The notes below the pieces were generated by a model. It made no database searches and was not told the origin of the DNA. It saw only the letters and a list, made by a program, of their open reading frames with translations. A stretch of 64,000 nt of DNA from NC2004 sp050874905 (GTDB taxonomy: Bacteria; Bacillota; Clostridia; Lachnospirales; Lachnospiraceae), in the NCBI GenBank assembly GCA_050874905.1, contig JBNMLP010000009.1:53968-117967 (forward strand), read 5' to 3'. Shown here piece after piece: positions 33,599 through 42,507 of the stretch. The position numbers and the translations under genes were made by a program. The number at the start of each line of letters is the position of its first letter. The stretch's first letter is position 1.

Positions 33599-34135
33599 TT
33601 AGATGAACTCGATGATAACTTCCATCGCTGCATCACCTTTACGCTGACCGATCTTTACGATACGAGTGTAACCACCCTTACGGTCTGCATACTTTGTACC
33701 GTACTCGTTGAATAACTTCTCTGTTAAATCAACTTTCTTTGTACCAGCCTTACGTCCGGCTGCTTCGGTAGGAACTTCAGTTACAGGGTAAAGAACCTTT
33801 AACATCTGTCTTCTTGCATGAAGCTTAGAAGGCTGATCTTTCTTGATCTCTTTCTGAACGGTATCGTATACGGTAACTTTCTTTCCGTCTACAACTTCCT
33901 TTACTCTCTTACCATCTTTGTCTTTGCGAGCTACTTTCGCATCAACAGTAACAGTATCAAAGTTATCCTTCTCTTTGATCGCCATAGTAACTAAAGACTC
34001 AGCGATCTTACGGATCTCTTTTGCCTTAGCTTCTGTTGTCTTGATCTTACCTTTGTAGATCAGCTGTGTTACCTGGCTACGAAGTAATGCTTTTCTCTGG
34101 GAAGAAGTTCTTCCTAATTTTCTATACATTGCCAT
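33599..34135 (-). CDS. rplQ: 50S ribosomal protein L17 (long form)
   Basis: L17 binds near the polypeptide exit tunnel. The protein begins MAMYRKLGRTSSQRKALLRS and ends with KIGQRKGDAAMEVIIEFI as expected. At 178 aa it is about 50-60 residues longer than the E. coli and B. subtilis proteins; the extra segment (about 65-115, with RVKEVVDGKKVTVYDTVQK) lies in the middle. Last gene of the alpha operon. Confidence 0.97.
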   Translation of the reverse strand: MAMYRKLGRTSSQRKALLRSQVTQLIYKGKIKTTEAKAKEIRKIAESLVTMAIKEKDNFDTVTVDAKVARKDKDGKRVKEVVDGKKVTVYDTVQKEIKKDQPSKLHARRQMLKVLYPVTEVPTEAAGRKAGTKKVDLTEKLFNEYGTKYADRKGGYTRIVKIGQRKGDAAMEVIIEFI

Positions 34136-34221
34136 TTCAATGTCCTCCTTATTCTATGCGGTATCCCGCATCTTCACAGTGCTTACTAATCCTTCAGCCT
34201 AAGTGGTGTCGGAAAACGAGA

Positions 34222-35214
34222 TTACTCGTTCTCGCTTCTAAAGGATAAACCTAATTCTTTTAATTTCTCGATAACTTCCTCTAATGACTTACGTCCTAAG
34301 TTACGAACCTTCATCATGTCATCAGATGTCTTATTGGTCAACTCTTCTACTGTGTTGATACCAGCTCTCTTCAAGCAGTTGTAGGAACGAACAGAAAGCT
34401 CTAAATCATCAATGCTTAACTGAAGATTCTTCTCTTTTCCATCTTCTTCCTGCTCTGCCATGATCTCAGCCTGTTTTGCATTCTCAGACAGATCAATGAA
34501 CAGGTTCAAATGCTCGGACAATACCTTTGCTGCTAAGCTCACTGCCTCATCCGGTGCAAGTGTTCCGTTTGTGTAAACATCTAATGTCAATTTATCATAG
34601 TCAGTGACCTGACCTACACGAGTGTTCTCAACAGTTAAGTTCACCCGCTCAATTGGAGTGTAAATGGAATCGACTGCGATCGCATCTACTGATAAGTCCG
34701 CATTCTTGTTCTTATCTGCTCCAACATAACCTCTACCTTTCGTAATCGTAAGCTCCATATCTAACTTAGCGTCAGCTCCACTCAAGTTAGCGATTACTAA
34801 ATCTGGATTAAGAATCTCGATGTCGCTGTCCACGCTGATATCACCAGCGGTTACCACACCTTCGCCCTCTTTCTCGATGTAAGCGATCTTTGGCTCACCT
34901 GTAGCACTATTATTCTTAATCTCCAAAGACTTAATATTCATAATAATCTCAGTGACGTCTTCCTTCACACCTGGGATAGATGAAAACTCATGTAAAACGC
35001 CCTTGATTTTAACAGAACTAACTGCTGCTCCTGGTAAAGAAGATAACATAATTCTTCTAAGAGAATTACCAAGTGTAGTACCAAAACCTCTCTCTAAAGG
35101 TTCCACTACAAAACGTCCGTATCTCTCATCTTCAGAAATTTCCGCAACTTTAATCTGAGGTGATCGGAACTCAAACTTTTCGGTTCTTCCGTTTTCCATT
35201 TCGTTACTACTCAT
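34222..35214 (-). CDS. rpoA: RNA polymerase alpha subunit
   Basis: This 330-residue subunit has the N-terminal assembly domain (EPLERGFGTTLGNSLRRIMLSSLPG) and the C-terminal UP-element/activator domain (LELSVRSYNCLKRAGINTVEEL and MMKVRNLGRKSLEEV). An acidic linker (about 235-255) joins them. It lies between rpsD and rplQ. Confidence 0.98.
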   Translation of the reverse strand: MSSNEMENGRTEKFEFRSPQIKVAEISEDERYGRFVVEPLERGFGTTLGNSLRRIMLSSLPGAAVSSVKIKGVLHEFSSIPGVKEDVTEIIMNIKSLEIKNNSATGEPKIAYIEKEGEGVVTAGDISVDSDIEILNPDLVIANLSGADAKLDMELTITKGRGYVGADKNKNADLSVDAIAVDSIYTPIERVNLTVENTRVGQVTDYDKLTLDVYTNGTLAPDEAVSLAAKVLSEHLNLFIDLSENAKQAEIMAEQEEDGKEKNLQLSIDDLELSVRSYNCLKRAGINTVEELTNKTSDDMMKVRNLGRKSLEEVIEKLKELGLSFRSENE

Positions 35215-35258
35215 GTTAAACCTCCTTCTTGGCTACCATGAAACATCAAGTGCTACGA

Positions 35259-35855
35259 TTATTTAGAATATAACTCGACGATCAGTGTCTCGTCTACAGG
35301 AATATCTGTAATCTGCTCTCTTGTAGGAAGCTCTTTTACAGTTCCCTTTAAGTTCTCCTGATCTGCTTCTAACCAATCTGGAGTCAGTCTTCCGCCAGTT
35401 ACCTCTAAGATATCTTTGTATCTCTGGCATGTTTTGTGCTTCTCTTTGATCTCGATGACATCGCCGGCTTTCACAAGATATGAAGGGATGTTAACCTGCT
35501 TGCCATTTACAAGAACATGCTTGTGATCTACGATCTGTCTTGCCTCTTTACGAGTTCTTGCTAAACCTAAACGGAATACTACATTGTCAAGTCTTGACTC
35601 AAGGATAACCATTAAGTTTGGACCGGTTAATCCTCTCTGACGCTCTGCCATTGCGTAGTAGTTACGGAAAGGTTTCTCTAATACACCATAGATGAATTTT
35701 GCTTTCTGCTTCTCACGTAACTGTCCGCCGTACTCACTTACTTTTCTGTTTGATCTATTTAACTTTCTGTTAGACTTCTTATCAATTCCTAAAACGGATG
35801 GGCTCATCTGTAATGAACGGCATCTCTTTAAGACTGGAGTTCTATCTACTGCCAT
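35259..35855 (-). CDS. rpsD: 30S ribosomal protein S4
   Basis: A 198-residue S4 with the S4 RNA-binding domain (ESRLDNVVFRLGLARTRKEA, VNGKQVNIPSYLV). ATG 35855 (MAVDRTPVLKRCR) with AGGAGGT eight bases upstream is chosen over an upstream extension. It starts 30S assembly. The N-terminus lacks the four-Cys zinc finger. Confidence 0.97.
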   Translation of the reverse strand: MAVDRTPVLKRCRSLQMSPSVLGIDKKSNRKLNRSNRKVSEYGGQLREKQKAKFIYGVLEKPFRNYYAMAERQRGLTGPNLMVILESRLDNVVFRLGLARTRKEARQIVDHKHVLVNGKQVNIPSYLVKAGDVIEIKEKHKTCQRYKDILEVTGGRLTPDWLEADQENLKGTVKELPTREQITDIPVDETLIVELYSK

Positions 35856-35874
35856 GATCCTATACCTCCTAAAA

Positions 35875-36270
35875 TTAGACTCTTCTACGTTTTGGTGGAC
35901 GACATCCATTATGAGGTACTGGAGTCACGTCCTGAATACTGGTAACATCGATTCCACATGCAGAAAGTGCACGGATAGCTGCCTCTCTACCAGAACCTGG
36001 TCCCTTTACGAAAACGTCTACTGTCTTTAATCCATGAATTAACGCTGCCTTAGCTGCAGTCTCTGCTGCCATCTGTGCTGCATATGGAGTAGATTTCTTA
36101 GAACCCTTGAATCCTAATCCGCCAGCACTTGCCCATGAAAGAGCGTTTCCTTCTGCATCCGTTAATGTAACAATTGTATTATTGAAAGATGACTGAATGT
36201 GTGCCTGTCCACGTTCTACGTTCTTCTTCACACGTTTCTTTGTCACTTTTTTTGTAACTTTCTTTGCCAT
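35875..36270 (-). CDS. rpsK: 30S ribosomal protein S11
   Basis: A 131-residue S11 with GQAHIQSSFNNTIVTLTD, the core GFKGSKKSTPYAAQ and the C-terminal SIQDVTPVPHNGCRPPKRRRV. The first 18 residues are Lys/Val-rich (KVTKKVTKKRVKK). It forms part of the platform at the mRNA exit. Confidence 0.98.
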   Translation of the reverse strand: MAKKVTKKVTKKRVKKNVERGQAHIQSSFNNTIVTLTDAEGNALSWASAGGLGFKGSKKSTPYAAQMAAETAAKAALIHGLKTVDVFVKGPGSGREAAIRALSACGIDVTSIQDVTPVPHNGCRPPKRRRV

Positions 36271-36298
36271 TACAAAAACCTCCCTAGGTTACTATCTC

Positions 36299-36667
36299 TT
36301 ATTTCTTCTTACCTGCTACTGTTCTCTTAGGACCCTTACGAGTTCTAGCATTTGTCTTAGTCTTCTGACCACGAACCGGAAGACCCTTACGATGACGGAT
36401 TCCTCTGTAGCATCCGATCTCCTGAAGACGTTTGATATTCAGAGCAACTTCACGACGTAAATCACCCTCTACAACCTGAGTCTCGCTGATCACTGCAGCC
36501 AGTCTCTTAACTTCATCATCTGTTAAATCACGAACACGAGTATCCGGATTTACATTAGCTTCTTTTAAAATACGATTAGAACTGGTTCTACCAATACCAT
36601 AGATATAGGTAAGACCAATTTCGATACGCTTCTCTCTTGGTAAATCTACACCTGCAATACGTGCCAT
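36299..36667 (-). CDS. rpsM: 30S ribosomal protein S13
   Basis: A 122-residue S13: MARIAGVDLPREKRIEIGLTY, an internal helix-two-turn-helix, and a basic tail ending KGPKRTVAGKKK. GGAGGT lies seven bases before ATG 36667. S13 forms intersubunit bridges. The 285-nt space before it (36668-36952) holds no gene, only short repeats such as GTACC/GGTAC at about 36877-36903. Confidence 0.97.
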   Translation of the reverse strand: MARIAGVDLPREKRIEIGLTYIYGIGRTSSNRILKEANVNPDTRVRDLTDDEVKRLAAVISETQVVEGDLRREVALNIKRLQEIGCYRGIRHRKGLPVRGQKTKTNARTRKGPKRTVAGKKK

Positions 36668-36952
36668 TCGAAGCACCTCCATAATTATTCTTTTTGTTGA
36701 TAAGCCGCGATCCATCGTATCCGCAGTACGGTGAAATGATATACGTGTCTCACTGCTTATGCCGTTTTTACTAACTTAATGACGTTATTCATTTATAAAA
36801 ATAGTGATGTAATTACAACCCACCCTGGTGTTTCGTATTATTACACACTACAGCCGCTTACAAATAAATAAAAAGTTTGTACCTATTCGGTAATTCGGTA
36901 CATGCTTTTTGACGCACAAAAGCAAGGTCTCATCACTTTCCCCCGAAAGTAA

Positions 36953-37066
36953 TTAACCCTGTCTCTGTTTGTGCTTTGGATTCTCGCAAATAATGCGAAT
37001 GCTGCCTTTTCTCTTGATAACTTTACATTTCTCACAGATAGGCTTTACTGATGCTCTAACCTTCAC
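36953..37066 (-). CDS. rpmJ: 50S ribosomal protein L36 (zinc form)
   Basis: This 37-residue protein reads MKVRASVKPICEKC and then KVIKRKGSIRIICENPKHKQRQG, with the C-x2-C, C and H ligands of the zinc type. The start is GTG 37066 with AAGGAG upstream. It lies right after an internal promoter and is the first gene of the alpha operon. Confidence 0.95.
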   Translation of the reverse strand: MKVRASVKPICEKCKVIKRKGSIRIICENPKHKQRQG

Positions 37067-37099
37067 AGTTATCTCTCCTTTCAAAAAAGTTCGAATAAA

Positions 37100-37128
37100 A
37101 TTATATCATCCCATCAAAAAAAAGACAA
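37100..37128 (-). promoter_or_regulatory. Internal sigma-A promoter for the alpha operon
   Basis: TTGTCT (37128-37123), a 17-nt spacer and TATAAT (37105-37100), 34 nt before rpmJ. Confidence 0.82.
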
Positions 37129-37161
37129 GACTAATTCTTTTATTCAAAAACTTTTCACAAA

Positions 37162-37203
37162 ATGCCCAACAAATCATTGTTTTCACGCTCATTTATTGGG
37201 CAT
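37162..37203 (-). terminator. Hairpin after infA
   Basis: ATGCCCAA pairs with TTGGGCAT around a 26-nt loop, with a short T-rich tail, 15 nt past infA. It probably ends or attenuates the secY-adk-map-infA message just ahead of the new promoter. Confidence 0.65.
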
Positions 37204-37217
37204 AATCATCATATTTT

Positions 37218-37436
37218 CTATTTAGCGCGCCATACAATACGGCCTTTGGTCAAGTCATATGGTGACATTTCCAGTGTTACCATGTCTCCCGGTAAAATTT
37301 TGATGTAGTTCATTCTCAGTTTTCCACTGATGATACCCAGTACCACATGTCCATTCTCCAATTCTACTTTAAACATAGCGTTTGGTAACTTCTCGATTAC
37401 TTTTCCTTCTACTTCAATTACATCTGCTTTAGACAT
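37218..37436 (-). CDS. infA: Translation initiation factor IF-1
   Basis: This 72-residue S1-like OB-fold protein (MSKADVIEVEGKVIEKLPNA, then ISGKLRMNYIKILPGDMVTLE) binds the ribosomal A site during initiation. It follows map by about 45 nt. Confidence 0.97.
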   Translation of the reverse strand: MSKADVIEVEGKVIEKLPNAMFKVELENGHVVLGIISGKLRMNYIKILPGDMVTLEMSPYDLTKGRIVWRAK

Positions 37437-37480
37437 ATATTTTTACCTCCAATACTTTTGTTCTTATACGTTTTGCCGGA

Positions 37481-38260
37481 TCAGGCTTCCTCCTGCTCCC
37501 TAAGCTCTTCTGGCAGGGATAATATTTCAGGCTCTCCCTCTGTAATGAGTATCGTGTTCTCATAATGTGCGGATGGTTTTCCATCTGCCGTCACAACCGT
37601 CCAGTCATCTTCCATCCACCACACATCGGGGCTTCCTAAATTTACCATTGGCTCGATCGCCAGCGTCATTCCGGGTACCAGCTTGATCCCTCTTTTAAAT
37701 GTTTTAAAATTGGGAACCTCCGGTGCTTCATGCAAATGCGTTCCTATGCCGTGTCCGACCAGATCGCGCACTACCGAATACCCTCTAAGCTCCACATATG
37801 TCTGTATCGCAGTTCCGATATCCTTAATGTGGTTGCCTGCTTTCGCATAGCGTATCCCTTCATAAAAGCTCTGCCGGGTAACATCGATCAATCGTCGCTT
37901 CTCTTCGCTGATCTCTCCTACCGCATGCGTTCTGGCTGCGTCGGAATGATACCCTTTGTAGATCACGCCTGCATCAAGACTTACAATATCGCCGTCCCGC
38001 AGCACATGCTTCGGATGCGGAATCCCGTGTACCACCTCATCTTCTATCGATACACAGATGGATGCCGGATATCCTTCATAGTTTTTAAAGGAAGGAATCG
38101 CATCATAACTTCTTATGATCTCTTCCCCAATCCGGTCAATCTCCTTCGTTGTAATCCCCGGTTTGATGATCTTTTTTAATTCCTGATGAGTTTTGCAGAG
38201 AATTTTTCCCGCTTCCCGCATAAGCTCAATTTCTCGTTCTGACTTTATGGTCACTGCCAT
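37481..38260 (-). CDS. map: Type I methionine aminopeptidase
   Basis: Map removes the N-terminal methionine from new proteins. The 259-residue enzyme has the five metal ligands: Asp in LDAGVIYKG, Asp in SDAARTH, His in GHGIGTHLHE, Glu in AIEPMV and Glu in ENTILITEG. ATG 38260 (MAVTIKSE) lies one base past the adk stop and has AGGTGA upstream, so translation is coupled. The length is typical of the short Firmicutes form with no N-terminal zinc finger. Confidence 0.97.
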   Translation of the reverse strand: MAVTIKSEREIELMREAGKILCKTHQELKKIIKPGITTKEIDRIGEEIIRSYDAIPSFKNYEGYPASICVSIEDEVVHGIPHPKHVLRDGDIVSLDAGVIYKGYHSDAARTHAVGEISEEKRRLIDVTRQSFYEGIRYAKAGNHIKDIGTAIQTYVELRGYSVVRDLVGHGIGTHLHEAPEVPNFKTFKRGIKLVPGMTLAIEPMVNLGSPDVWWMEDDWTVVTADGKPSAHYENTILITEGEPEILSLPEELREQEEA

Positions 38261-38261
38261 T

Positions 38262-38906
38262 TTACTCACCTATGATCTTACAGATTGCTGCAAATACATC
38301 CTGCATATCCATGGTACCATCCACTTCTGCAATGATCCCCTTCTTTGTGTAGAAGTCGATCAATGGCTGTGTCTGATCATGATAAACACTTAAACGCTTC
38401 TGTACGGTTTCCGGTTTATCATCGTCACGAAGGACTAATTCTGAGCCACAGGAATCACATACATTTTCCTTTGCCGGTGCATTATATACAACATGATAGG
38501 TTGCACCACAGGAAGTACATGCACGGCGTCCGCCCATACGGTTGACGATATTCTCATCCGGCACTTCTACGTTGATCGCATAATCCATGCTCTCACCTAA
38601 TTTCTCCAGTGCTGCATCCAATGCTTCTGCCTGTGGGATCGTTCTTGGGAATCCATCTAAAATGTAACCCTTTTTGCAGTCATCCTGCTGAATACGATCC
38701 ACTACCAGATCACAAGTCAGCTCATCCGGTACTAAAAGTCCCTGGTCCATGTACTCTTTCGCTTTCTTTCCAAGTTCTGTACCATTTTTAATGTTGGCGC
38801 GGAAAATGTCGCCGGTTGAAATATGAGGGATCGCGTATTTCTCTGCGATCATTTTTGCCTGAGTACCTTTTCCTGCACCCGGAGCTCCTAACATAATAAT
38901 CTTCAT
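38262..38906 (-). CDS. adk: Adenylate kinase (zinc lid form)
   Basis: Adk converts AMP and ATP to two ADP. The 214-residue enzyme has the P-loop GAPGAGKGT, the AMP site DGFPRT and a lid with four cysteines (CTSCG and CDSCG), which is the zinc-binding type common in Gram-positives. AGGAGG lies seven bases before ATG 38906; a longer upstream frame is rejected. Confidence 0.97.
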   Translation of the reverse strand: MKIIMLGAPGAGKGTQAKMIAEKYAIPHISTGDIFRANIKNGTELGKKAKEYMDQGLLVPDELTCDLVVDRIQQDDCKKGYILDGFPRTIPQAEALDAALEKLGESMDYAINVEVPDENIVNRMGGRRACTSCGATYHVVYNAPAKENVCDSCGSELVLRDDDKPETVQKRLSVYHDQTQPLIDFYTKKGIIAEVDGTMDMQDVFAAICKIIGE

Positions 38907-38938
38907 ATGAGATCCTCCTATATTCGATAAATAGAACA

Positions 38939-38974
38939 ATAAGCTGTAGCATTTGCAATAATACTACAGCTTAT
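38939..38974 (-). promoter_or_regulatory. Hairpin between secY and adk
   Basis: ATAAGCTGTAG pairs with CTACAGCTTAT (11 bp) around a 14-nt loop. The tail is only modestly T-rich, so it may be an attenuator or an RNA processing site that sets lower levels for adk, map and infA. Confidence 0.5.
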
Positions 38975-38983
38975 CTTTATTGT

Positions 38984-40297
38984 TTAGTCATCTAAAAAAC
39001 CTTTGTAATGACGAACTAACATCTGGGATTCCACCTGTTTGATGGTCTCAAGGATTACACCAACTACGATGATGATGGAAGTACCACCAAATGATACGTT
39101 TGCCTTAAATACTCCTGAGAAGAAGATTGGAATCACTGCCACGATACTAAGTCCTACTGCGCCAATAAAAATTACGCTGTTTAATACATTATTAAAGTAA
39201 TCTGAGGTTGGCTTACCAGGACGAATACCCGGAATAAATCCACCTGACTTTTTCATGTTATTTGCAATCTCAAGTGGGTTAAAGGTAATGGATGTATAGA
39301 AATATGCAAACAAGAAAATGAGTGCAATATATACTAACATACCAATGCTTCTGGCAGGATGTGCCGGATCACACCAGCTTCCTGAACTCAACACACGAAG
39401 CACCTTACCCCATGTACCTGCTTCATTGACACTGAACAGGTTGGAAATAACCTGTGGAAATGATAACAGGGATGAAGCAAAGATGACTGGGATAACGTTT
39501 GCAGTAATTACCTTAATTGGAATAAAGGTCTGCTGTCCGCCAACCATCTTACGACCTGCCATCTTCTTTGCATACTGTACCGGGATTCTTCTCTCTGCTG
39601 CAGTAAATAAAGTAACCAGTGCGGTTGTTCCAACTACTACAACCAAAATGATACATCCGGAGATCAGCATGCTTCCAATCGCCTTATCTTTCATGAACTT
39701 CTCGTATAATGCGTAGAAGTCATTTGGCATTCTTGACACGATGTTGATCAACAGGATAATAGAAATACCATTACCAATTCCCTTTGCTGTGATCTGCTCA
39801 CCGAGCCACATTACAAATACGCCGCCTGCCGCTAATACGATGACCATGAGTGCTGCATGGAAGAAATCATATTCATCCACATAACCCTGACGACCAAATC
39901 CAACCGTGATACCGATACCTTCTAAGATACCTAAACCAACGGTCACATATCTGGTGATCTGTGTCATCTTCTTGCGTCCATCTTCTCCATCTTTATGCAT
40001 TTCTTCCAGTGCCGGAATAGCGATGGTCAATAACTGCATAATAATGGATGCTGTGATGTATGGCGTTACGTTTAACGCAAAAATGGACATATTCTCAAAA
40101 GAACCACCGGTAAAGGAGTTCATAAGACTAAATGAATCGCCCAATGCGTTGCTAAAATAATCTTTGATGGCGCCGTTGTCCAATCCTGGGATTGGCAACT
40201 GGCATCCAACTAAGACTACTAAGAGTACAAAAAATGTGTAAATAAACTTATTTCGTAACGTCTTTGTTTTCCAAATATTACGAAGTGTTTTTAACAT
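38984..40297 (-). CDS. secY: Preprotein translocase subunit SecY
   Basis: This 437-residue membrane pore protein has ten helices, the plug region near GGSFENMSIFALNVTPYI, and conserved cytoplasmic loops (ERRIPVQYAKK, FNPLEIANNMKKSGGFIPGIRPG). It forms the Sec channel with SecE/G. Its start overlaps the rplO stop (TAATG). Confidence 0.98.
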   Translation of the reverse strand: MLKTLRNIWKTKTLRNKFIYTFFVLLVVLVGCQLPIPGLDNGAIKDYFSNALGDSFSLMNSFTGGSFENMSIFALNVTPYITASIIMQLLTIAIPALEEMHKDGEDGRKKMTQITRYVTVGLGILEGIGITVGFGRQGYVDEYDFFHAALMVIVLAAGGVFVMWLGEQITAKGIGNGISIILLINIVSRMPNDFYALYEKFMKDKAIGSMLISGCIILVVVVGTTALVTLFTAAERRIPVQYAKKMAGRKMVGGQQTFIPIKVITANVIPVIFASSLLSFPQVISNLFSVNEAGTWGKVLRVLSSGSWCDPAHPARSIGMLVYIALIFLFAYFYTSITFNPLEIANNMKKSGGFIPGIRPGKPTSDYFNNVLNSVIFIGAVGLSIVAVIPIFFSGVFKANVSFGGTSIIIVVGVILETIKQVESQMLVRHYKGFLDD

Positions 40298-40734
40298 TAA
40301 ATCACCTCAGCTTTTCCACCAAGAGCTTCGATCTTCTCTTTTGCAGATGCACTAAATGCACTTGCAGAAACGTTAAGCTTCTTAGTTAACTCCCCATTTC
40401 CAAGGATTTTTACGCCGTCTCTTGCATGTTTTACAATTCCGGCTTCCTTTAATGTCTCGATTGTTACATCTGCACCATTTTCAAATACTTCTAATTTAGA
40501 AATATTAATTGCAACGATATCCTTTGTATTGCGGTTTGTAAAACCTCTCTTAGGAATACGTCTGTATAATGGCATCTGACCACCCTCAAAGCCTGGTCTT
40601 GTAGGGCCGGAACGTGCTTTCTGTCCCTTGTGGCCTTTACCTGCAGTCTTACCATTTCCTGAACCATGTCCACGTCCTCTTCTGAAATCAGCCTGAACGG
40701 AACCTTCTGCTGGTTTTAAACTTGATAAATCCAT
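40297..40734 (-). CDS. rplO: 50S ribosomal protein L15
   Basis: A 145-residue L15 with the Gly-rich N-terminal extension (GRGHGSGNGKTAGKGHKGQK) that threads into 23S rRNA and GFEGGQMPLYRRIPKRGF. Overlaps secY by one base pair of start/stop. Confidence 0.98.
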   Translation of the reverse strand: MDLSSLKPAEGSVQADFRRGRGHGSGNGKTAGKGHKGQKARSGPTRPGFEGGQMPLYRRIPKRGFTNRNTKDIVAINISKLEVFENGADVTIETLKEAGIVKHARDGVKILGNGELTKKLNVSASAFSASAKEKIEALGGKAEVI

Positions 40735-40757
40735 TATCGCACCTCCTTATAGTATAA

Positions 40758-40940
40758 CTAGATCTCTTCAACCTTTACTAAGTGACTTACCTGCTTTACC
40801 ATACCCTGAACTGCCGCATTGTTTGGCATCTCAACGGATTTGTTAAGCTTTCTCAGTCCTAATGCTTCAACCGTTTTTCTATGCTTAGGAACAGCACCGA
40901 TTGGAGACTTCACTAATGTGATCTTTAACTTATCTGCCAT
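40758..40940 (-). CDS. rpmD: 50S ribosomal protein L30
   Basis: A 60-residue L30: LKITLVKSPIGAVPKHRKTV then ALGLRKLNKSVEMPNNAAV. A small two-layer alpha/beta protein, placed between rpsE and rplO as usual. Confidence 0.97.
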   Translation of the reverse strand: MADKLKITLVKSPIGAVPKHRKTVEALGLRKLNKSVEMPNNAAVQGMVKQVSHLVKVEEI

Positions 40941-40953
40941 GATTCAATACCTC

Positions 40954-41463
40954 CTAGCCTAAAATCTCGCTTACAGACTTACCGCGGAGTTTTGCAACCT
41001 GCTCCGGAGTCTTTAAGCTTGTTAAACCTTCAATGGTTGCCAGAACTACGTTCTGCTTGTTGTTAGAACCTAAAGACTTAGTACGGATATTCTTATATCC
41101 AGCTAACTCTAATACGGCACGGGCAGGACCACCGGCGATGATACCAGTACCCTCTGGAGATGCCTTTAATAATACTGTAGCACTTCCAAATTTACCTGTA
41201 TAGTCATGTGGTACGCTCTTATTCTCATCCATAGGAACTTCCACTAACTTCTTCATAGCGTCTTCTTTGCCTTTACGAATTGCTTCAGGAACCTCAGCAG
41301 CTTTACCAAGACCAACACCTACATGTCCGTTCTTGTCGCCAACTACAACCAATGCAGCAAATCTCATGTTACGTCCACCTTTAACAACCTTGGTTACACG
41401 CTTGATTGTTACGACGTTATCTTCCAACTCTAACTGACTTGGATCAATCATTGTACGCTTCAT
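40954..41463 (-). CDS. rpsE: 30S ribosomal protein S5
   Basis: A 169-residue S5 with the double-stranded RNA-binding N-terminal domain (VVKGGRNMRFAALVVVGD) and GKAAEVPEAIRKG, then the C-terminal fold with GTGIIAGGPARAVLELAG. S5 helps decoding accuracy; the loop near KVVKGGR is the classic spectinomycin-resistance region. Confidence 0.98.
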   Translation of the reverse strand: MKRTMIDPSQLELEDNVVTIKRVTKVVKGGRNMRFAALVVVGDKNGHVGVGLGKAAEVPEAIRKGKEDAMKKLVEVPMDENKSVPHDYTGKFGSATVLLKASPEGTGIIAGGPARAVLELAGYKNIRTKSLGSNNKQNVVLATIEGLTSLKTPEQVAKLRGKSVSEILG

Positions 41464-41478
41464 CTGTTCTCCTCCTTA

Positions 41479-41847
41479 CTAGAATTCTAAGCCAGCTTCA
41501 CGAGCTGCTTCTGCCAACGCTTTTACTTTACCCTGGTAAATAAAACCGCCTCTATCAAATACAACTGTCTTAATGCCTTTTGCCATTGCTTTCTCTGCAA
41601 TTACTTTACCTAAGTATGCTGCAGCATCAACGTTGTTGGTCTTCTCTAATTCAGCCTTTACATCCTTCTGTAAAGTGGAAGCTGAAACTAAAGTATTACC
41701 AACTGTATCGTCGATAATCTGAGCGTACATATGATTATTACTTCTGAACACAGCTAAACGTGGTCTTTCAGCAGTACCACTGAAACGATTACGAATACGC
41801 ATGTGCTTTTTTGCACGAATTTCTTTTTTAGATTCTTTTCTAATCAT
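41479..41847 (-). CDS. rplR: 50S ribosomal protein L18
   Basis: A 122-residue L18 that binds 5S rRNA: basic start (MIRKESKKEIRAKKHMRIRN), RPRLAVFRSNNHMYAQIIDD, C-terminal DRGGFIYQGKVKALAEAARE. Lies 15 nt before rpsE. Confidence 0.98.
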   Translation of the reverse strand: MIRKESKKEIRAKKHMRIRNRFSGTAERPRLAVFRSNNHMYAQIIDDTVGNTLVSASTLQKDVKAELEKTNNVDAAAYLGKVIAEKAMAKGIKTVVFDRGGFIYQGKVKALAEAAREAGLEF

Positions 41848-41869
41848 TTATGTTTCACTCCTTTACCTA

Positions 41870-42412
41870 TTATTTCTTACCAGTCTTACCAACTTTACGA
41901 CGGATTACCTCATCCTGATACTTGATACCTTTACCTTTGTAAGGCTCTGGTTTTCTCTTCTCACGGATTTCTGCTGCGTACTGACCTACTTTTTCCTTGT
42001 CAATACCGCTTACGATAATAATGTTCTGGCCATCCATAGTAACTTCGATGCCTTCTGGATCTTCCATCTCAACCGGGTGAGAGTAACCTAAAGATAAGGT
42101 TAATACTTTACCCTGCTTCTGTCCTCTGTAACCAACACCGTTGATCTCCAGAGTCTTTTTGTATCCTTCGGTAACACCGATCACCATGTTATTGATCAAA
42201 GTTCTGGTCAGACCATGTAATGACTTCATTCTCTTTAAGTCGTTTGGTCTGCTGACAATCACCTGATTGTTCTCTACCTTAATGTCCATCTCTGCAGGTA
42301 ACTCTTTTACTAAAGTTCCTTTAGGACCCTTTACAGTCACTTTGTTATTTGCCTCAACCTTAACCTCTGCACCTGCAGGGATGTCGATTGGAAGTCTTCC
42401 GATACGTGACAT
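41870..42412 (-). CDS. rplF: 50S ribosomal protein L6
   Basis: A 180-residue L6 with two repeats of the L6 fold: MSRIGRLPIDIPAGAEVKVE and the C-terminal signature EPYKGKGIKYQDEVIRRK. It lies near the GTPase centre of the large subunit. Confidence 0.98.
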   Translation of the reverse strand: MSRIGRLPIDIPAGAEVKVEANNKVTVKGPKGTLVKELPAEMDIKVENNQVIVSRPNDLKRMKSLHGLTRTLINNMVIGVTEGYKKTLEINGVGYRGQKQGKVLTLSLGYSHPVEMEDPEGIEVTMDGQNIIIVSGIDKEKVGQYAAEIREKRKPEPYKGKGIKYQDEVIRRKVGKTGKK

Positions 42413-42507
42413 AATATACCTCCTTAAATTATCGGGGCATTACTGTGCTTCATGCCCTGTTTTCAGATCTCTTTTCTATCATCAAGATTCGCCTGACGGC
42501 TCGCTTT

